Part shown: piece by piece, positions 8,371 to 15,906 of the stretch
Numbering within the stretch: the first letter of the stretch is position 1
Layout of the letters: every line of letters begins with the position of its first letter
Source of the DNA: Streptomyces sp. NBC_00483
GTDB taxonomy: Bacteria; Actinomycetota; Actinomycetes; Streptomycetales; Streptomycetaceae
Direction: 5' to 3'
Length of the DNA stretch: 64,000 bases
Assembly (NCBI RefSeq): GCF_036013745.1
Contig: NZ_CP107880.1
Location: forward strand, 2,790,001 to 2,854,000
Notes under the pieces: generated by a model
What the model saw: only the letters and a program-made list of their open reading frames with translations
Databases searched by the model: none
Told to the model about the DNA's origin: nothing
Position numbers and translations under genes: made by a program

Positions 8371-8958
8371 TCAACTCACCCGTTCCGCACGGTGCTTGAC
8401 CGCCCGCAGGCGGACCTCGGTCGGGAGTTCCTCCAGGCCCGCCGATTCCCTCGCCTGCCTCAGGGAGTCCTGGCTCAGGAGCCGGAGCGCCTCGCCGGGA
8501 ACCGCGTGCGGCTCCAGGGTGAGGGTCGCGCGGGCCTGCGGAGTGGAGCGGCGGCCGGTCAACCGCACATGGGCCCGGTCGACCCCGTCCAGGGACTCCG
8601 CACCGCTCACGAGGACGTTCTCCAGGGCCCGGCCCCGCAGCAGCGCCCCCTCGCCGTCGCCGCTGTCGACCAGCACCTCGGCGAGCCTGCGGCGCCGCAA
8701 TTGGGCCACCAGCCACCACAGGGTGAGCAGCACGACGACGCCGAGCACGGCGATCACCGTCGGCCAGAACCAGCCCTCGTCGTGCCAGCGCGCCCGGTCG
8801 GCATCGCTGACCAGCACATCGTCCGGGCCGTCGTGGATCCACCACGACGGCGGCTTCACCCCGAGCCCGACGGCGAGCACCGAGCCGCCGCCGACTACGA
8901 GGACGAGCCCGAGCAACCCGAGCACGATCCGGTTGACGGTCCTGAGCACGCCGCTCAC
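8371..8958 (-). CDS. AmaP-like alkaline-shock membrane anchor protein
   Basis: 195 residues with two membrane helices near the N-terminus (about residues 9-32, and 65-85 WPTVIAVLGVVVLLTLWWLVAQL), then a cytoplasmic part (RRRRLAEVLVDSGDGEG...VDRAHVRLTG). This is the architecture of AmaP, which anchors Asp23 at the membrane. Its start overlaps the stop of the DUF6286-like gene by 4 bases, making it the last gene of a five-gene leftward operon that also encodes two Asp23 proteins. The role is probably envelope-stress maintenance, inferred from Gram-positive relatives. Confidence 0.75.
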   Translation of the reverse strand: MSGVLRTVNRIVLGLLGLVLVVGGGSVLAVGLGVKPPSWWIHDGPDDVLVSDADRARWHDEGWFWPTVIAVLGVVVLLTLWWLVAQLRRRRLAEVLVDSGDGEGALLRGRALENVLVSGAESLDGVDRAHVRLTGRRSTPQARATLTLEPHAVPGEALRLLSQDSLRQARESAGLEELPTEVRLRAVKHRAERVS

Positions 8959-9608
8959 CCTTTCTTCCCCGGCCGTGCGACACGCACGGACAGGCCGGGG
9001 GCCTTGCCGAGCCCGAGCTGCTTGATCCCGTCGCCGAGTGTGGCGTCCAAGTCGGCCCGTACGTCGTCGAGTTCACGGAAGTGCGAGAGCGCCCGCACGT
9101 CCACCTTGCGGCGCTTCATGCGGACCCGTGCGGACTGCACGCCCGCCACCTCCATGGCCCGGTCGCGCAGCACCATCGCGGCGGCGTCGCGGTGCAGCAC
9201 CGCGCGAACCTCCGGATGTGTACGGCGCATCGGCAGCAGGGCGCGCAGTCCCGGCGTCGCCGCGAGCACGATCAGCCACAGGCCGAGCGCGGCCGCGACG
9301 CCCGCGCCGATGAGGACGGCGGTGTCGTCGAGGGTCCGCGTGGACAGCTCGTCGGCGAGCGTCCGCCGCCACTGCATGGACCCGTGCCCCGCCCGCACCG
9401 CTGCCACGTCGTAGAGCAGCAGTCCCGCGGCGGCCAGAATCACCAGGGCCACGATCGCGGCGGGGACGCGCCGCCCCGACCAGAAACGGCTCGCCTTCTG
9501 TTCGCTGTCCAGCGTGGGGTGCGGCTCGTACGAAGCGGCGGACGCCGACTGGTCGAGCTCGCTCTCCTCCCGCTCGACCACCGGAATCGGCCGGGTGGGT
9601 TCGCTCAT
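8955..9608 (-). CDS. DUF6286-type membrane protein of the Asp23 island
   Basis: 217 residues from the ATG at 9608 (MSEPTRPIPVVEREE). An acidic N-terminal cytoplasmic tail is followed by two hydrophobic helices (VPAAIVALVILAAAGLLLYDV and AVLIGAGVAAALGLWLIVLA) and a C-terminal domain rich in VRMKRRKVDVRALSHF. That tail resembles the small alpha/beta domain seen in AmaP/Asp23 partners. It overlaps genes on both sides by 4 bases (ATGA), so it is translationally coupled. The exact function is unknown. Recognition as the DUF6286 type is from memory of Streptomyces annotations. Confidence 0.7.
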   Translation of the reverse strand: MSEPTRPIPVVEREESELDQSASAASYEPHPTLDSEQKASRFWSGRRVPAAIVALVILAAAGLLLYDVAAVRAGHGSMQWRRTLADELSTRTLDDTAVLIGAGVAAALGLWLIVLAATPGLRALLPMRRTHPEVRAVLHRDAAAMVLRDRAMEVAGVQSARVRMKRRKVDVRALSHFRELDDVRADLDATLGDGIKQLGLGKAPGLSVRVARPGKKG

Positions 9609-9949
9609 CGGATCCTCCCCCGGTCCGTTCCACGGGTGTGCGCCGAGTGCAGCCGCTCGACCTGGACGGCCACCTCGGGCACTTCCATTCCCGCCAACTC
9701 CCTTACCCGCTGGGACACTTGACGACGCACGGCACCGCACTGGCGGCCGATGTCCGTCGGGTACTCCAGCTCAAGGCTGATCCGGACCCGCGCGCTGTCC
9801 TGTCGTACGGTGACCGTGGCGCCCGGCGCCGCCCCGTCCTCGGGGATCCGGTCGAGTGCCTCTCGTGCCGCGTGCGCGGCGATCTTCGCGACGACCCGGT
9901 CGGCGATCCGGGTCGCGCCGCGCTCGGCCGGCGCGACCTGTGCCGCCAT
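9605..9949 (-). CDS. Asp23/Gls24 family envelope stress protein (short form)
   Basis: 114 residues. The pattern GATRIADRVVAKIAAHAAREAL...VRISLELEYPTDIGRQCGAVRRQVSQRVRELAGMEVPEVAVQVERL is the Asp23 fold: an amphipathic start, a beta hairpin, then a helix and the closing strand VPEVAVQV. It sits between the small membrane protein gene (3-bp gap) and the DUF6286-like gene (4-bp overlap). It probably assembles with the AmaP-like anchor at the membrane. It is a second Asp23 paralogue of the operon besides the one at 10182-10652. Confidence 0.82.
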   Translation of the reverse strand: MAAQVAPAERGATRIADRVVAKIAAHAAREALDRIPEDGAAPGATVTVRQDSARVRISLELEYPTDIGRQCGAVRRQVSQRVRELAGMEVPEVAVQVERLHSAHTRGTDRGRIR

Positions 9950-9952
9950 CGG

Positions 9953-10138
9953 TCACCCCCGCCGATCGCCGCGCGAACGGAAGAACTCGCCGACTTCCAG
10001 GTCCCCTTCCAGGAACCTGCCCGCGACGAAACCGATGGCGCCGAGCGCCGCCACCAGCAGGAAGGCCCCGAAGCCGCCGAAGTATCCGGCGAATCCGAGG
10101 GCCATGCCGGCGATCATGCCGACCACGGCCAGATTCAT
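9953..10138 (-). CDS. Small glycine-rich membrane protein of the Asp23 island
   Basis: 61 residues. A long hydrophobic Gly/Ala/Phe-rich segment (VVGMIAGMALGFAGYFGGFGAFLLVAALGAIGFVAGRFL) probably makes two tight helices, followed by the charged tail EGDLEVGEFFRSRGDRRG. It corresponds in position and type to the DUF2273-like small membrane proteins next to Asp23 genes in other Gram-positives. A ribosome site (AGGAG) precedes the ATG. Likely role: membrane anchor or scaffold for Asp23. Confidence 0.7.
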   Translation of the reverse strand: MNLAVVGMIAGMALGFAGYFGGFGAFLLVAALGAIGFVAGRFLEGDLEVGEFFRSRGDRRG

Positions 10139-10181
10139 CGTGCGCTCCTCCTAGGGAAGCCCGTAGCTACGCCCACAGATC

Positions 10182-10652
10182 TCATTGGAGTCGTGACTCC
10201 GGCTCTTCGTCCTCCTCGTCCGGCAGCTTCACGTCGCTGACGGCGATGTTGACCTCGACGACCTCGAGCCCGGTCATGCGCTCGACGGCGACGATCACGT
10301 TCTCCCTGACGGCGCGCGCGGTGTCCGCGATCGACACGCCGTACTCGACGACGATCTCCAGATCGAGCGCCGTCTGCACCTCGCCGACCTCGGCCTTCAC
10401 CCCGCGCGACACGGACTTGGTGCCGCCGGGAACCCGGTCGCGCACCGCGCCGAACGTGCGGGAGATGCCGCTGCCCATGGCGTGGACGCCGTCGACGTCG
10501 CGCGCCGCGAGGCCCGCGATCTTCTCGACGACGCCGTCGGCGATGGTGGTCCGTCCCCTGCTGGCGGGGTCGCCACTGCCCCGCTTGGTCACATTGGTCC
10601 TGGCTGCGGTCGAACCGGGCGTCTCGCCCGGCTTCTGCGCGGTGTCACTCAT
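10182..10652 (-). CDS. Asp23/Gls24 family envelope stress response protein
   Basis: 156 residues from the ATG at 10652 (MSDTAQKPGETPGS). A disordered N-terminus leads into the Asp23 domain: GRTTIADGVVEKIAGLAARDVDGVHAMG, VQTALDLEIVVEYGVSIADTARAVRENVIVAVERMTGLEVVEVNIAVSDV, then an acidic tail. It is the first gene of the leftward five-gene island and the canonical Asp23 member. A longer in-frame start at 10709 has no better ribosome site. The 107-bp gap to the divergent gene at 10760 must hold both promoters. No consensus sigma site was recognised. Confidence 0.87.
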   Translation of the reverse strand: MSDTAQKPGETPGSTAARTNVTKRGSGDPASRGRTTIADGVVEKIAGLAARDVDGVHAMGSGISRTFGAVRDRVPGGTKSVSRGVKAEVGEVQTALDLEIVVEYGVSIADTARAVRENVIVAVERMTGLEVVEVNIAVSDVKLPDEEDEEPESRLQ

Positions 10653-10759
10653 CGGGCCGTCCCCTCGGTGAGGTGGGATCTCGGTGGGGTGCTGCTTTCT
10701 TTTGCCCACATTAAGTGCGGTTACCCGAAGGCGCGCCCGCTATGGGGCAGCCTGGGGCA

Positions 10760-11500
10760 ATGACGGCTGATCGATGGACACAGGCAGTGCGTACGCAGCT
10801 GGGGCTCGGCAGGCTGTTGCCGCTCGGCGGGCCCGGTGACGGTGCGTGGATCACGGAACCGGCGGCGACACAGGCGCTGCGCCGTGCGGTGCAAGGGGTG
10901 CGCGGCGTACGGCTCGGCGCCCTGCGCCTCGGGCTCGCCGACCCCGACGCGGCGGAGGAGCCCGCGGTGCCGGCCCCACCGAGCGCGCTGCCGCCGGGGC
11001 CTTTGCGGCTCACGGCGGACTGTGCGGCGACGGCGGAGGAACCGCTGCCGGTTGCCGCCGATCGGCTGAGGGAGGCGCTCGCGGGGGCGGCGGATCGGGT
11101 CGGCCTGGTGGTGGCGGAGGTCGACCTCCAGGTCACGGCGCTGCTCGATGAGGCCGATCAGGTGGCGGACTCGGATCCCGGTGCCTCGGATGAGCCGGAG
11201 CCGGCGCCCGCTCCGAAGTCGGCGGGCGCCTCCGGGGACGCGGATCGGGTGGCGGAGGCGGTGCTCGGGGTGCCGGGAGTGACGCGGCTGACCGGGACGC
11301 TCGGTGGTCTGGGGCGGGCGGTCCACATCGAGGACCACTCCGGCGAGGCGTCCCTCCCCCGCCGTCACGTACGCGTGGAGCTGGGGGTGTCCGCGGACGC
11401 GCGGGCGATCGAGGTGACCGGGGCCGTCCGGGCGGCCGTGGCCAGGGCGCTTCCGAACAATCCGACCGTTGCGGTGCTGGTCACGGAGCTCACGACGTAG
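10760..11500 (+). CDS. Asp23-associated protein (labelled P10-like in Streptomyces annotations)
   Basis: 246 residues from the ATG at 10760; in-frame ATG 10742 and GTG 10715 are alternatives. It appears to hold two diverged Asp23-like halves joined by an acidic Pro-rich linker (DPGASDEPEPAPAPKSAG). The first half reads ALRRAVQGVRGVRLGAL...VAADRLREALAGAADRVGLVVAEVDLQVTALL. The second reads RVAEAVLGVPGVTRLTG...HVRVELGVSADARAIEVTGAVRAAVARAL. It is divergent from the Asp23 operon and likely belongs to the same system. I recall related Streptomyces proteins named nucleopolyhedrovirus P10 family, which says little about function. The duplicated-domain reading is mine. Confidence 0.65.
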   Translation: MTADRWTQAVRTQLGLGRLLPLGGPGDGAWITEPAATQALRRAVQGVRGVRLGALRLGLADPDAAEEPAVPAPPSALPPGPLRLTADCAATAEEPLPVAADRLREALAGAADRVGLVVAEVDLQVTALLDEADQVADSDPGASDEPEPAPAPKSAGASGDADRVAEAVLGVPGVTRLTGTLGGLGRAVHIEDHSGEASLPRRHVRVELGVSADARAIEVTGAVRAAVARALPNNPTVAVLVTELTT

Positions 11501-11501
11501 A

Positions 11502-11586
11502 TCGCCCCCGCCGCCCCTTCCCGTCCCGTCCCTGGGGGCTGCGCCCCCAGACCCCCCTGCCCTCAAACGCCGGGCGGGCTGAAGTG
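11502..11586. repeat. Interspersed intergenic repeat with hairpin (copy A)
   Basis: A GC-rich block between convergent genes. Its core at 11532-11550 is a perfect hairpin, CTGGGGGC-TGC-GCCCCCAG. About 54 bp (11502-11555) is nearly identical to 24744-24797 between cobQ and the chelatase gene. It ends with CAAACGCCGGGCGGGCTGAA, related to sequence at other gene ends in the window. It probably acts as a bidirectional terminator here. Confidence 0.75.
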
Positions 11587-11620
11587 GCGTCAGTAGACGT
11601 CGGACGGGCTGAAGTGGCTC

Positions 11621-12412
11621 TCAGTCGCCGAGACCCGCCAGGTCCCGGAGGCGGCGGCCCTGGGCCGCGCGCTCCGCGGTGCGCTGGTCGTCGAGGGTGC
11701 GGTCGGACGCTCCCTGGAGCAGTGCCTTCGTCTCGATCACGGCGTCGCGGGGCGCTGCGACGAGGGCCGCGACCAGGTCCTGGGTCGCGTCCGTGAGCTC
11801 GGCCGCGGGGACGGACACGTTGGCCAGGCCGCTGCGGACGGCCTCGTCGGCGTGGACGTAGCGGCCGGTGACGCAGATTTCGAGGGCGCGCGCGTATCCG
11901 ACCAGCGAGACGAGCGGATGCGTGCCCGTCAGGTCCGGCACCAGGCCGAGGCTGGTCTCGCGCATGGAGAACTGCACGTCGTCGGCGACGACGCGCAGAT
12001 CGCAGGAGAGGGCGAGCTGGAACCCGGCCCCGATGGCATGCCCCTGCACCGCGGCGACGGACAGGATGTCGCTGCGCCGCAGCCAGGTGAACGCGTCCTG
12101 GTACTCGGCGATCGTCGCGTCGAGGACGTCGTCGTCGCCGCGCGCCAGGTCGAGGAAGGACGGCTCACCGTCGAAGCCCTCGGGCGTGAAGGCCTGACGG
12201 TCGAGGCCCGCGGAGAAGGACTTGCCCTCACCGCGCACCACGACGACCCGCACGGACCCCGGCAGAGCACGCCCGGCCTCGCCCAACGCCCGCCACAGAG
12301 CGGGACTCTGGGCGTTGCGCTTGTCCGGGTTGGTCAGGCTGACCGTGGCGATCGCATCGTCGACGGTGAGCCGGACGCCGTCCTTGTCGAGCAGCGGTGC
12401 GGGCAGGTTCAT
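11621..12412 (-). CDS. Enoyl-CoA hydratase/isomerase family protein
   Basis: 263 residues from the ATG at 12412, chosen because GGAGG lies 5 bases upstream; an in-frame extension to 12445 lacks this. Crotonase-fold motifs are present: VVVRGEGKSFSAGLD (first oxyanion-hole strand, about residue 60), AVQGHAIGAGFQLALSCDLRVVADDVQFSM (second oxyanion hole) and ETSLGLVPDLTGTHPL. The usual hydratase glutamate positions are not clear enough to call hydratase versus isomerase. It stands alone, between a repeat-type terminator and the gbn region. Fatty or branched acid metabolism is likely. Confidence 0.87.
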   Translation of the reverse strand: MNLPAPLLDKDGVRLTVDDAIATVSLTNPDKRNAQSPALWRALGEAGRALPGSVRVVVVRGEGKSFSAGLDRQAFTPEGFDGEPSFLDLARGDDDVLDATIAEYQDAFTWLRRSDILSVAAVQGHAIGAGFQLALSCDLRVVADDVQFSMRETSLGLVPDLTGTHPLVSLVGYARALEICVTGRYVHADEAVRSGLANVSVPAAELTDATQDLVAALVAAPRDAVIETKALLQGASDRTLDDQRTAERAAQGRRLRDLAGLGD

Positions 12413-12549
12413 CTGGACCTCCGGGTCTGCGCAGCCGTACGGCACGTAGTCGCACGAGACGTAAGTGACTGCACAGTAACCACCCGGCCGGACAGCGGAC
12501 CGACCGGGTGGTCAGTTGGAGCCAGTGAGCTGGGCGAGCCCTGCGAGGG

Positions 12550-12774
12550 TCAGGCCGACGTGGCCTTGTTCTTGCCTCGCGTGGCCCCGCCGCGTCCCCG
12601 CAGCGTGACCCCGGATTCGCTCAGCATCCGGTGCACAAAGCCATACGAGCGACCGGTTTCCTCGGCCAATGCCCGAATACTCGCACCGGAGTCGTACTTC
12701 TTCTTCAGGTCTGCCGCGAGCTTGTCGCGCGCGGCGCCGGTTACCCGGCTGCCCTTCTTCAGAGTCTCGGCCAC
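12550..12774 (-). CDS. gbn: GATC-binding small nucleoid-associated protein Gbn
   Basis: 74 residues from a GTG at 12774 with GAGGAGG five bases upstream; an ATG at 12813 in frame would add 13 residues. The protein is a single basic helix-turn-helix: ARDKLAADLKKKYDSGASIRALAEETGRSYGFVHRMLSESGVTL followed by the basic tail RGRGGATRGKNKATSA. Size, sequence type and position, a few genes before the pit phosphate transporter, match the S. coelicolor SCO1839 protein Gbn. From memory, Gbn is a nucleoid protein that binds GATC-containing DNA. The upstream DNA (13044-13199) is packed with GATC, which fits autoregulation. I did not run an alignment. Confidence 0.72.
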   Translation of the reverse strand: MAETLKKGSRVTGAARDKLAADLKKKYDSGASIRALAEETGRSYGFVHRMLSESGVTLRGRGGATRGKNKATSA

Positions 12775-13043
12775 CCGTGCCTCCTCGTGGGAAGTGCGCT
12801 CTGGATTTCCCATGATCACCCCTTGCGGGCTTCCTGGCCACCCATTCGGCAAGGTCCATAGACCCTCAATTACCGGCGCGACGGGGATCCACACGAGTGG
12901 AATCGAGAATTCCGGCGGATTTTCGCGGCCCCGGAAAACGCATGCGCGACAGAACTGGCAGGTCAGCCACGGCCCAGGCGCCGCAAGGGCGCCATGCACG
13001 ACGAGGCCCCGAATTCCGTGCACGACACACCTGGGTACGAGGA

Positions 13044-13199
13044 GATCTCACCCAGATGAAGGATCACGGATCGGCCGAATGATCCAGACGGAGTGGATCA
13101 TTCAATGGATCAACCGGTGCCCACCGAGTGGATCACCCGGTGATCACCGAGTCGACCACCCGGTGATCACCGAGTTGATCATGCGAGGGCCACGAGATC
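13044..13199. promoter_or_regulatory. Dense GATC cluster between gbn and the ABC-F gene
   Basis: Eleven GATC tetramers lie in 156 bp, at 13044, 13062, 13069, 13081, 13096, 13108, 13131, 13142, 13165, 13177 and 13196. Such AT-containing tetramers are rare in this DNA. The cluster covers the 3' end of the ABC-F gene and the DNA upstream of gbn. Two more sites are at 12814 and 12886, nearer the gbn start. Because Gbn recognises GATC, this looks like an autoregulatory or nucleation site (inference). Confidence 0.65.
13115..13183. repeat. Three 23-bp tandem repeats with GATC palindromes
   Basis: Units start at 13115, 13138 and 13161. Each has the form CGGTG(CC/AT)CACCGAGT plus 8 variable bases. 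In units 2 and 3 the first 12 bases are the perfect palindrome CGGTGATCACCG. The last unit overlaps the stop codon of the ABC-F gene (TCA on this strand, 13179-13181). Confidence 0.85.
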
Positions 13200-14777
13200 C
13201 GCGTACGTCTGGCCCCACAGGTCCTCGATTCCGTCCGGAAGCAGAATGATCCGCTCCGGCTGGAGGGCCTCGACGGCGCCCTCGTCGTGCGTGACGAGGA
13301 CGACGGCGCCCTTGTAGGTGCGCAGCGCGCCGAGGATCTCCTCGCGGCTGGCCGGGTCGAGGTTGTTCGTGGGCTCGTCGAGGAGCAGCACGTTCGCGGA
13401 CGACACGACGAGCGTGGCGAGCGCGAGACGGGTCTTCTCGCCGCCGGACAGGACCCCGGCCGGCTTGTCGACGTCGTCACCGGAGAACAGGAACGAGCCG
13501 AGCGTCTTGCGGACCTGGATCAGGTCGAGGTCGGGGGCCGCGGAGCGCATGTTCTCCAGGACCGTGCGCTCCGGGTCGAGGGTCTCGTGCTCCTGCGCGT
13601 AGTAGCCGAGCTTGAGGCCGTGGCCCTCGATGACCTGCCCCGTGTCGGGCTTCTCCGCGCCGCCGAGGAGCTTGAGCAGGGTCGTCTTGCCCGCGCCGTT
13701 GAGGCCGAGGATGACGACGCGCGAGCCCTTGTCGATGGCCAGGTCGACGTCCGTGAAGATCTCCAGGGAGCCGTACGACTTCGACAGGCCCTCGGCCATG
13801 AGCGGCGTCTTGCCGCACGGCGAGGGCTCGGGGAAGCGCAGCTTGGCGACCTTGTCGGACTGGCGGACCTCTTCGAGGCCCGCGAGGAGCTTGTCGGCGC
13901 GCTTGGCCATGTTCTGCGCGGCGACGGTCTTGGTCGCCTTGGCGCGCATCTTGTCGGCCTGCGCGTTCAGCGTCGCGGCCTTCTTCTCGGCGTTCTGACG
14001 CTCGCGCTTGCGGCGCTTCTCGTCGTCCTCGCGCTGCTGCTGGTAGAGCTTCCAGCCCATGTTGTAGACGTCGATCTGGGAGCGGTTGGCGTCCAGGTAG
14101 AAGACCTTGTTGACGACCGTCTCCATGAGTTCGACGTCGTGGGAGATGACGATGAAGCCGCCGCTGTACGTCCTGAGGTAGTCGCGCAGCCAGACGATCG
14201 AGTCCGCGTCCAGGTGGTTCGTGGGCTCGTCGAGGAGCAGCGTGTCCGCGTCCGAGAAGAGGATGCGGGCCAGTTCGATACGGCGCCGCTGACCACCCGA
14301 GAGCGTGTGCAGGGGCTGGCCGAGCACACGGTCCGGGAGGTTCAGGGCGGCGGCGATGGTGGCGGCCTCGGCCTCGGCGGCGTATCCGCCCTTGGTGAGG
14401 AACTCCGTCTCCTGGCGCTCGTACTGCCGCAGCGCCTTGGCCTGCGTGGCGCCCGAGCCGTTCGCGATGCGCTGCTCGTTCTCGCGCATCTTGCGGATCA
14501 GGGTGTCCAGACCGCGGGCGGAGAGGATGCGGTCGCGGGCCAGCACGTCGAGGTCGCCGGTGCGCGGGTCCTGCGGGAGGTAGCCGACCTCGCCGGAGCG
14601 GCTGATGGTGCCGCCGGCCGGGATGCCCTCGCCGGCCAGGCACTTCGTGAGGGTCGTCTTGCCCGCTCCATTGCGGCCGACCAGGCCGATGCGGTCGCCC
14701 TTGGCGATACGGAAATTGGCGTTCTCGATGAGCATGCGCGCGCCCGCGCGCAGTTCGATGCCGGATGCGGTGATCAA
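13179..14777 (-). CDS. ABC-F family ATP-binding protein
   Basis: 532 residues without membrane segments. It contains two ABC ATPase domains: Walker A GRNGAGKTT (about 34-42), signature LSGGQRRRIELAR and Walker B LLLDEPTNHLD, then GLNGAGKTT (about 345), LSGGEKTRLALA and LLLDEPTNNLD. Between them is a charged linker (about 235-300, QREDDEKRRKRERQNAEKKAA) typical of the ABC-F ribosome-binding arm. ABC-F proteins act on the ribosome in translation control or antibiotic protection; nothing here decides which. It ends inside the GATC-rich 23-bp repeat array upstream of gbn. Confidence 0.92.
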   Translation of the reverse strand: MITASGIELRAGARMLIENANFRIAKGDRIGLVGRNGAGKTTLTKCLAGEGIPAGGTISRSGEVGYLPQDPRTGDLDVLARDRILSARGLDTLIRKMRENEQRIANGSGATQAKALRQYERQETEFLTKGGYAAEAEAATIAAALNLPDRVLGQPLHTLSGGQRRRIELARILFSDADTLLLDEPTNHLDADSIVWLRDYLRTYSGGFIVISHDVELMETVVNKVFYLDANRSQIDVYNMGWKLYQQQREDDEKRRKRERQNAEKKAATLNAQADKMRAKATKTVAAQNMAKRADKLLAGLEEVRQSDKVAKLRFPEPSPCGKTPLMAEGLSKSYGSLEIFTDVDLAIDKGSRVVILGLNGAGKTTLLKLLGGAEKPDTGQVIEGHGLKLGYYAQEHETLDPERTVLENMRSAAPDLDLIQVRKTLGSFLFSGDDVDKPAGVLSGGEKTRLALATLVVSSANVLLLDEPTNNLDPASREEILGALRTYKGAVVLVTHDEGAVEALQPERIILLPDGIEDLWGQTYADLVALA

Positions 14778-15000
14778 GGGAGGTACTCCAGGACAGGATT
14801 AACGGCTGGTTGACAGGGCGGGGGGCCAATCAGCGCCGCTAATGCACCCAGAGAAGGAACGTCATACGAACCAGTTTACCGGTGACGTGCAAGCTCTTTT
14901 CCCAGGTGTGCGTGTCCCCCGTTCGGCCCTCGGATCCGACCTCTCTGACCAGGGACGTAACAGGATGAGGGGGTCGATGACCGGCGAGAAGGCGGTGCGC

Positions 15001-15888
15001 ATGCAGTTCGACGACGACGCGCGTCTGGACACATCGGAGGTCCAGGACGTGCGCGGCAGCCGGCTTCCGGGCGGCAAGGCGGCCATGGGGGGCGGCTTCG
15101 CGGGTGTGATCGCGCTCGTCCTCGGGCTGCTCTTCGGCACGGACCAGTTCGGGCTCTCCGCCGAGGACACCAGTGCCCCTGTGGCGACGATGTCCAGCGA
15201 GGCGCAGGTCCAGGAGCAGTGCCGGACGGGCTCGGACGCGAACAGCAGGCAGGACTGCCGGACGGTCGCCGTGGTCAACAGCGTGCAGGACTTCTGGGGC
15301 GCGGAATTCGGGCGCAGGAACGCCACGTACACGCCCGCGTCGACGGTGTTCTTCACCAACCAGGTCGCCACCGCGTGCGGCTCGGCGACCTCGTCGGTCG
15401 GGCCGTTCTACTGCCCCGGCGACCGGCGGGTCTATCTCGACCTCGGCTTCTTCGACGAGCTGCGCACCAAGTTCGGTTCGAGCGGCGGGCCCTTCGCGCA
15501 GGCGTACGTCGTGGCGCACGAGTACGGGCACCACGTGCAGAACCTGATGGGCACGCTGACACGCGCCCAGGACGGGCGCACGGGCGAGAACAGCAACGCG
15601 GTGAAGGTCGAGCTGCAGGCGGACTGCTACGGCGGCGTGTGGGCGCGGCACGCGACGAAGACGCCCACCGAGTCCACCGGCCGGCCGCTGATCACGAGCC
15701 TCACCGACGCGGACATCCGCGACGGCCTGGACGCCGCCGCGGCGGTCGGCGACGACCGGATCCAGGAGCGGTACCAGGGGCAGGTGACGCCCGAGACGTG
15801 GACGCACGGCTCGGCCCAGCAGCGCCAGCAGTGGTTCTACCGGGGCTTCGAGAGCGGCGACATGGCCCAGTGCAACACCTTCCGGTGA
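15001..15888 (+). CDS. Neutral zinc metallopeptidase (YpfJ-type)
   Basis: 295 residues from the ATG at 15001 (MQFDDDARLDTSEVQDVRGS, the usual family N-terminus); in-frame ATGs at 14965 and 14977 are alternatives. One membrane helix (GGFAGVIALVLGLLFGT, about 30-46) is followed by a large external domain. The zinc motif is AYVVAHEYGHHVQNLMG (HExxH), with VKVELQADCYGGVWA supplying the usual third ligand region. Cys pairs (QCRTG, DCRT, ACGS, YCPG, QCNTF) suggest disulfides. It is a membrane-anchored extracytoplasmic peptidase. Substrate unknown. It converges on the next gene with an 18-bp gap. Confidence 0.9.
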   Translation: MQFDDDARLDTSEVQDVRGSRLPGGKAAMGGGFAGVIALVLGLLFGTDQFGLSAEDTSAPVATMSSEAQVQEQCRTGSDANSRQDCRTVAVVNSVQDFWGAEFGRRNATYTPASTVFFTNQVATACGSATSSVGPFYCPGDRRVYLDLGFFDELRTKFGSSGGPFAQAYVVAHEYGHHVQNLMGTLTRAQDGRTGENSNAVKVELQADCYGGVWARHATKTPTESTGRPLITSLTDADIRDGLDAAAAVGDDRIQERYQGQVTPETWTHGSAQQRQQWFYRGFESGDMAQCNTFR

Positions 15889-15906
15889 GACCGGGCCGCT
15901 GACGTC

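Noticed and set aside
10653..10759. A SigB-type promoter (GGGTA-like element) between the divergent Asp23 genes
   Set aside because: Only a GGGTAA match with no correctly spaced -35 was found, too weak to report.
13055..13081. A tiny frame beginning MKDHGSAE after GAGGAGATC
   Set aside because: Eight codons only and inside the GATC cluster. No reason to think it is translated.
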